Shown one piece after another: positions 63,772 through 64,000 of a DNA stretch of 64,000 nucleotides. Each line of letters opens with the position of its first letter. The stretch's first letter is position 1. The DNA lies in assembly GCF_000420445.1 (NCBI RefSeq), contig NZ_ATUY01000005.1, forward strand, positions 62,001 to 126,000, in the 5' to 3' direction. This DNA is from Actinotignum urinale DSM 15805. GTDB lineage: Bacteria > Actinomycetota > Actinomycetes > Actinomycetales > Actinomycetaceae. Below the pieces are notes generated by a model. It did no database searches. It saw nothing but the letters and a program-made list of their open reading frames with translations, and had not been told where the DNA came from. The position numbers and the translations under genes are program-made.

Positions 63772-64000
63772 TTAATCACGAGCCTCGCCCTGAGCTGCCT
63801 CCGGTGCGCTATCTGTGTTGGAGTCCCCGTCGCTGTTTGAGCTAGGAGTGTGCGAGCGAGGCTGTAATTGTTGACGATACCCGCCGTACGCCGAAGTAGC
63901 TGGGGCCGGGAATGCCTGGGGTGGCTGGCCCCGCAATGTCGGAATCATAAAGTCAGAGAATATTGTTGCCGGGAACAAACCACCATAAACCTGTGAGTAG
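63772..64000 (-). CDS. Class A penicillin-binding protein (transglycosylase/transpeptidase), 3' end only
   Basis: Only the last ~76 codons are in the window; the gene continues off the right edge. The visible part begins YSQVYGGLFPATIFSDFM, which resembles the end of the transpeptidase domain of bifunctional PBPs, followed by a Pro/Ser/Gln/Asp-rich tail typical of PonA-like C-termini. The stop TAA is at 63772-63774, 41 bases before the metallophosphoesterase gene, with which it probably forms an operon. Confidence 0.7.
   Translation of the reverse strand, partial: YSQVYGGLFPATIFSDFMIPTLRGQPPQAFPAPATSAYGGYRQQLQPRSHTPSSNSDGDSNTDSAPEAAQGEARD

Overview
The window is a stretch of a mid-GC actinobacterial chromosome, most likely from the Actinomycetaceae (Actinomyces/Arcanobacterium/Mobiluncus-like). 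Supporting signs are the SigR/RsrA thiol-stress pair of mycothiol users, an Rv3235-type gene next to secA, DUF6912, DUF3180 and DUF2520 genes, the mini ribosomal proteins bL37 and bS22, a BldC-like regulator, and the actinobacterial order dacB-tilS-hpt-ftsH-folE-folP-folBK-DUF3180-panE-DUF2520-lysS. Species assignment is not possible from the sequence alone. There is no prophage, IS element or CRISPR array. The content is almost all core chromosome, with one lone cytosine methyltransferase.

Layout. 0-6 kb: 5' end of an SGNH-type hydrolase gene, two overlapping CNNM/CBS membrane proteins, an M23 peptidase with a repeat-rich stalk, a GDPD phosphodiesterase. 6-11 kb: bL37, rsrA-sigR, DoxX, aroA-rsgA. 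11-16 kb: sbcD-sbcC. 16-23 kb: DUF6912 and a SAF-like membrane protein, then a LysM protein and an Rv3235-like protein, convergent with secA. 23-28 kb: menaquinone block (polyprenyl synthase, menG, a large membrane protein, menA, a PLDc_N protein). 28-33.5 kb: histidine phosphatase, bS22, BldC-like regulator, TrkH/TrkA potassium uptake, radA. 33.7-39 kb: a membrane protein, mutY, an SMP-30 protein, lysS. 39-49.7 kb: the folate/pantothenate/ftsH/hpt/tilS/dacB run, nearly all genes touching or overlapping. 49.8-53.3 kb: ppa, a lone C5-cytosine methyltransferase, an NlpC/P60 hydrolase. 53.7-57.6 kb: methionine genes (metY-like, metX) and an alpha/beta hydrolase. 57.7-64 kb: an acidic protein, formate-THF ligase, an O-acetyltransferase, tRNA-Pro(CGG), a metallophosphoesterase, and the 3' end of a class A PBP-like gene.

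The genes fall into a few functional groups: cell wall (M23, LysM, DacB, NlpC/P60, PBP), redox and quinone metabolism (SigR/RsrA, MenA/MenG, polyprenyl synthase), one-carbon/folate/methionine metabolism (FolE/P/B/K, Fhs, MetX/MetY), and DNA repair (SbcCD, RadA, MutY).

The most striking pattern is not a gene. At least nine unrelated genes (secA, doxX, rsgA, the PLDc_N gene, lysS, the DUF3180 gene, the 33.8-kb membrane gene, the second CNNM gene, and the sbcC/DUF6912 convergent pair) have their 3' end, including the stop codon, copied one or more times in tandem just downstream. Unit lengths and sequences differ from gene to gene. A segment of radA is also copied downstream of radA, and one gene has its Shine-Dalgarno and start codon duplicated in frame. 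Many intergenic gaps hold further decayed tandem repeats. This looks like a recurrent local duplication process acting at gene ends. I do not know of a description of it, but I could not search.
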